The translations under genes and the position numbers were made by a program. From NCBI GenBank assembly GCA_025929855.1, contig JAICPK010000041.1, forward strand, positions 1 through 7,682: 7,682 nt of DNA, read 5' to 3'. This DNA is from Nitrososphaera sp. (GTDB taxonomy: Archaea > Thermoproteota > Nitrososphaeria > Nitrososphaerales > Nitrososphaeraceae). The notes under the pieces were generated by a model. It had not been told where the DNA came from. It did no database searches and saw only the letters and a list, made by a program, of their open reading frames with translations. This document shows positions 6,735-7,682 of the stretch, piece by piece; position 1 is the stretch's first letter; each line of letters opens with the position of its first letter.

Positions 6735-6929
6735 TCAATCCGCTATCCCAAGCGAACAATATCTTATTCGTTCTACGGTATTCATTGGTACAGCGTCATC
6801 CAGTAGTTGCCAACATTCTCGTATTCCTTTTTTAGTAATTTCAGACATTCTTTTTGCTGCCAATAATCTGTTGCCATTGTATGACATCATTAGGTTTAAG
6901 ATCCATTGTTTTTGCCATTGTTCCATCAT
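6735..6929 (-). CDS. Small 64-residue hypothetical protein
   Basis: I do not recognise this as a named protein. It opens with two consecutive Met codons (6929 and 6926) and is predicted mostly helical, with a Trp/Gln-rich start (MMEQWQKQW). The segment NRLLAAKRMSEITKKGIREC (20-39) recalls the helix-turn-helix pattern K-x-x-R-E-x-T-G-L-G-L-K-E-A of the bacterial L7/L12 C-terminal domain, with E30, T32, G35, R37 and E38 aligning. This is a resemblance only; archaea do not use that ribosomal protein. No signal peptide or membrane segment is seen. It lies alone between moxR and the AT-rich gap. A minus-strand TTTTTTATG at about 6963-6971 could be its TATA box with a short leader. It is more likely a real gene than other short frames here because of the charged helical pattern and promoter spacing, but a chance ORF cannot be excluded. 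Confidence 0.45.
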   Translation of the reverse strand: MMEQWQKQWILNLMMSYNGNRLLAAKRMSEITKKGIRECWQLLDDAVPMNTVERIRYCSLGIAD

Positions 6930-7229
6930 AGCAATAAATCCATCAATCCACTTTAGACAAGGTCATAAAAAATATTGTTCACTTTATTAAAAAAATGCAG
7001 CAGCCTTTATTGCATTAGCACCCCAATACCACAAGCCAGCTACATGAAGAAAAAAGAGGGACCTACATCTGCATACAGAAAGTGAATCTTTGTTCACTTC
7101 ATAGTTGCCATAAACTTCTCTTACTTTCTTGAATTGCCTCACAACATGGTTTACGCTTGAAGTCGGATACCAAGAAGGTCAGCATAGCATTTTAGCGCCC
7201 AACTATGTTACCATAATGTCTTTGATAGG
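6930..7229. other. AT-rich intergenic stretch with short repeats and a possible decayed frame
   Basis: No complete gene is supported. The minus strand holds a stop-free run from 7178 to 6987 (63 codons and TAA) with no ATG. It reads like protein in its first half (WYPTSSVNHVVRQFKKVREV) and could be a remnant, or a 51-residue ORF from a GTG at 7142. A 10-bp sequence is repeated at 6975-6984 and 7090-7099, and a hairpin sits at 7080-7099. No tRNA-like cloverleaf or CRISPR repeat was seen. Confidence 0.4.
7080..7099. repeat. 7-bp stem hairpin with a repeated arm
   Basis: AAGTGAA (7080-7086) and TTCACTT (7093-7099) form a perfect stem around the loop TCTTTG. The right arm is part of TTGTTCACTT, which also occurs at 6975-6984, 115 bases to the left. 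The stem is not followed by a T-tract on the plus strand. Function is unknown; it could be a paired binding site or chance. Confidence 0.3.
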
Positions 7230-7245
7230 AGATACTATAGTATCT
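7230..7245. promoter_or_regulatory. Perfect 16-bp palindrome, operator candidate
   Basis: AGATACTATAGTATCT is a perfect palindrome with 8-bp half-sites and no spacer. Its right end touches the TATA-like CTTTATGG at 7244-7251, so it covers the position of the BRE recognised by TFB. A dimeric regulator bound here would be placed to block or assist pre-initiation complex assembly for the gene starting at 7276. The regulator is not identified. Confidence 0.45.
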
Positions 7246-7251
7246 TTATGG
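7244..7251 (+). promoter_or_regulatory. TATA-like box for the DUF6766-type gene
   Basis: CTTTATGG is centred about 28 bases before the ATG at 7276. A start site 26-27 bases downstream falls within one or two bases of that ATG, giving a leaderless message. This fits the lack of a properly spaced ribosome-binding site (AGG directly abuts the ATG). Confidence 0.5.
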
Positions 7252-7275
7252 AATAAACTCCATTAAACTTTCAGG

Positions 7276-7682
7276 ATGGCGGAATCTTATAACAAGAAGG
7301 GCGCCTCCAATAGGATATTACTGCTTACCAAGCTGCAGAAAAATAGGCGCGGTTTTCTTTGGGTTACGTTAGGGTTCTTCCTAATCAGCTTGACTGCGCA
7401 TTGGGTATCTGCATGGTTTGCATACGTGCAGGAACAGCAAGTGCATAGTCAGCCCGTTCGGACTGGCGAGTATCTTAATGTGACATTTCGAGATATAATG
7501 GAAAACTGGCAGTCAGAGTTTCTGCAACTTATGTGGCAGGTGGCAGGATTATCGTTCCTATTGTATGTAGGCTCACCTCAATCAAAAGAATCTAGTGAGA
7601 GAATAGAAGAAAAAATTGATCTTATAATGAAGAAGCTTCAAGAACGAAATTGGGATCAAGCAGAAAAGGAGCAAATAGCAAG
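7276..7682 (+). CDS. DUF6766-type membrane protein (partial, runs off the right edge)
   Basis: The frame is open for 135 codons to the window end, so the protein is truncated here at its C terminus. An in-frame TAA at 7264-7266 fixes ATG 7276 as the first possible start. Visible are a basic N terminus, a first membrane segment (about 26-50, GFLWVTLGFFLISLTAHWVSA), a polar loop, then ENWQSEFLQLMWQV leading into a second membrane segment (about 82-99). After it come GSPQSKES and a charged helical tail. The NWQSEFLQ and GSPQSKE blocks match my memory of DUF6766, an uncharacterised two-span family common in bacteria. The family's function is unknown and I infer none. The gene stands alone behind its own TATA box and a 16-bp palindrome, which suggests individually regulated expression. 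Both termini probably face the cytoplasm, judging by the basic flank before the first span. Confidence 0.8.
   Translation, partial: MAESYNKKGASNRILLLTKLQKNRRGFLWVTLGFFLISLTAHWVSAWFAYVQEQQVHSQPVRTGEYLNVTFRDIMENWQSEFLQLMWQVAGLSFLLYVGSPQSKESSERIEEKIDLIMKKLQERNWDQAEKEQIA

Noticed and set aside
6699..6806. 35-codon plus-strand frame downstream of TTATATAA
   Set aside because: It is antisense to the 64-residue ORF, has no ribosome-binding site and no protein-like pattern.
7044..7085. 13-codon frame beginning MKKKEG
   Set aside because: Too short and without a ribosome-binding site or promoter; most likely chance.
7211..7251. CCATAA / TTATGG inverted repeat around the DUF6766-type promoter
   Set aside because: The 6-bp arms are far apart, not concentric with the 16-bp palindrome, and one arm is simply the TATA box.
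6494..7275. tRNA gene, CRISPR array or insertion sequence in the long intergenic region
   Set aside because: No T-arm-like sequence with a matching acceptor stem, no regularly spaced repeats, and no terminal inverted repeats with a transposase frame were seen.

Overview
The window looks like chromosomal DNA from an ammonia-oxidising archaeon of the Nitrososphaeria (Thaumarchaeota), most like the soil group I.1b. The evidence is a transketolase split into separate N- and C-terminal genes, an archaeal-type short transaldolase, a DCC-family (DUF393) thiol protein, TATA-like boxes about 26-31 bases upstream of start codons (short-leader or leaderless transcripts), and moderate GC. The placement rests on gene content and protein feel, not on a database match. 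No rRNA, tRNA, CRISPR array or insertion sequence was seen.

Layout. Bases 1-249 hold no gene I can support. A DCC-family protein is encoded leftward (250-672). It is divergent from a tight rightward operon at 797-4062 with three genes: a fused transketolase N-terminal half plus ribulose-5-phosphate 3-epimerase, the transketolase C-terminal half (overlapping by 14 bases), and a transaldolase (1-base gap). Together they cover the non-oxidative pentose phosphate pathway apart from ribose-5-phosphate isomerase. The epimerase makes xylulose-5-phosphate, which is the ketol donor of the transketolase it is fused to. The active site of that transketolase is completed by the next gene product.

Converging on this operon is a leftward two-gene unit (6478 to 4059): a MoxR-family AAA+ ATPase followed by a 527-residue protein with a C-terminal von Willebrand A domain. 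The two are coupled by a TAATG stop/start. This has the architecture of CbbQ/CbbO, NorQ/NorD and CobS/CobT metal-dependent remodelling pairs, but its client is unknown. Its 3' end overlaps the 3' end of the transaldolase gene by four bases.

From 6494 to 7275 the sequence is AT-rich and mostly non-coding. It holds one plausible 64-residue ORF on the minus strand, a possible decayed reading frame, short dyads and repeats, and a perfect 16-bp palindrome abutting a TATA-like box. That promoter precedes a membrane protein of the DUF6766 type that starts at 7276 and runs off the right edge.

The most notable items are the transketolase-N/epimerase fusion, the CbbQO/NorQD-like pair beside sugar-phosphate enzymes, a seven-residue motif occurring twice in the VWA protein with different synonymous codons, and the palindromic operator candidate at 7230-7245.
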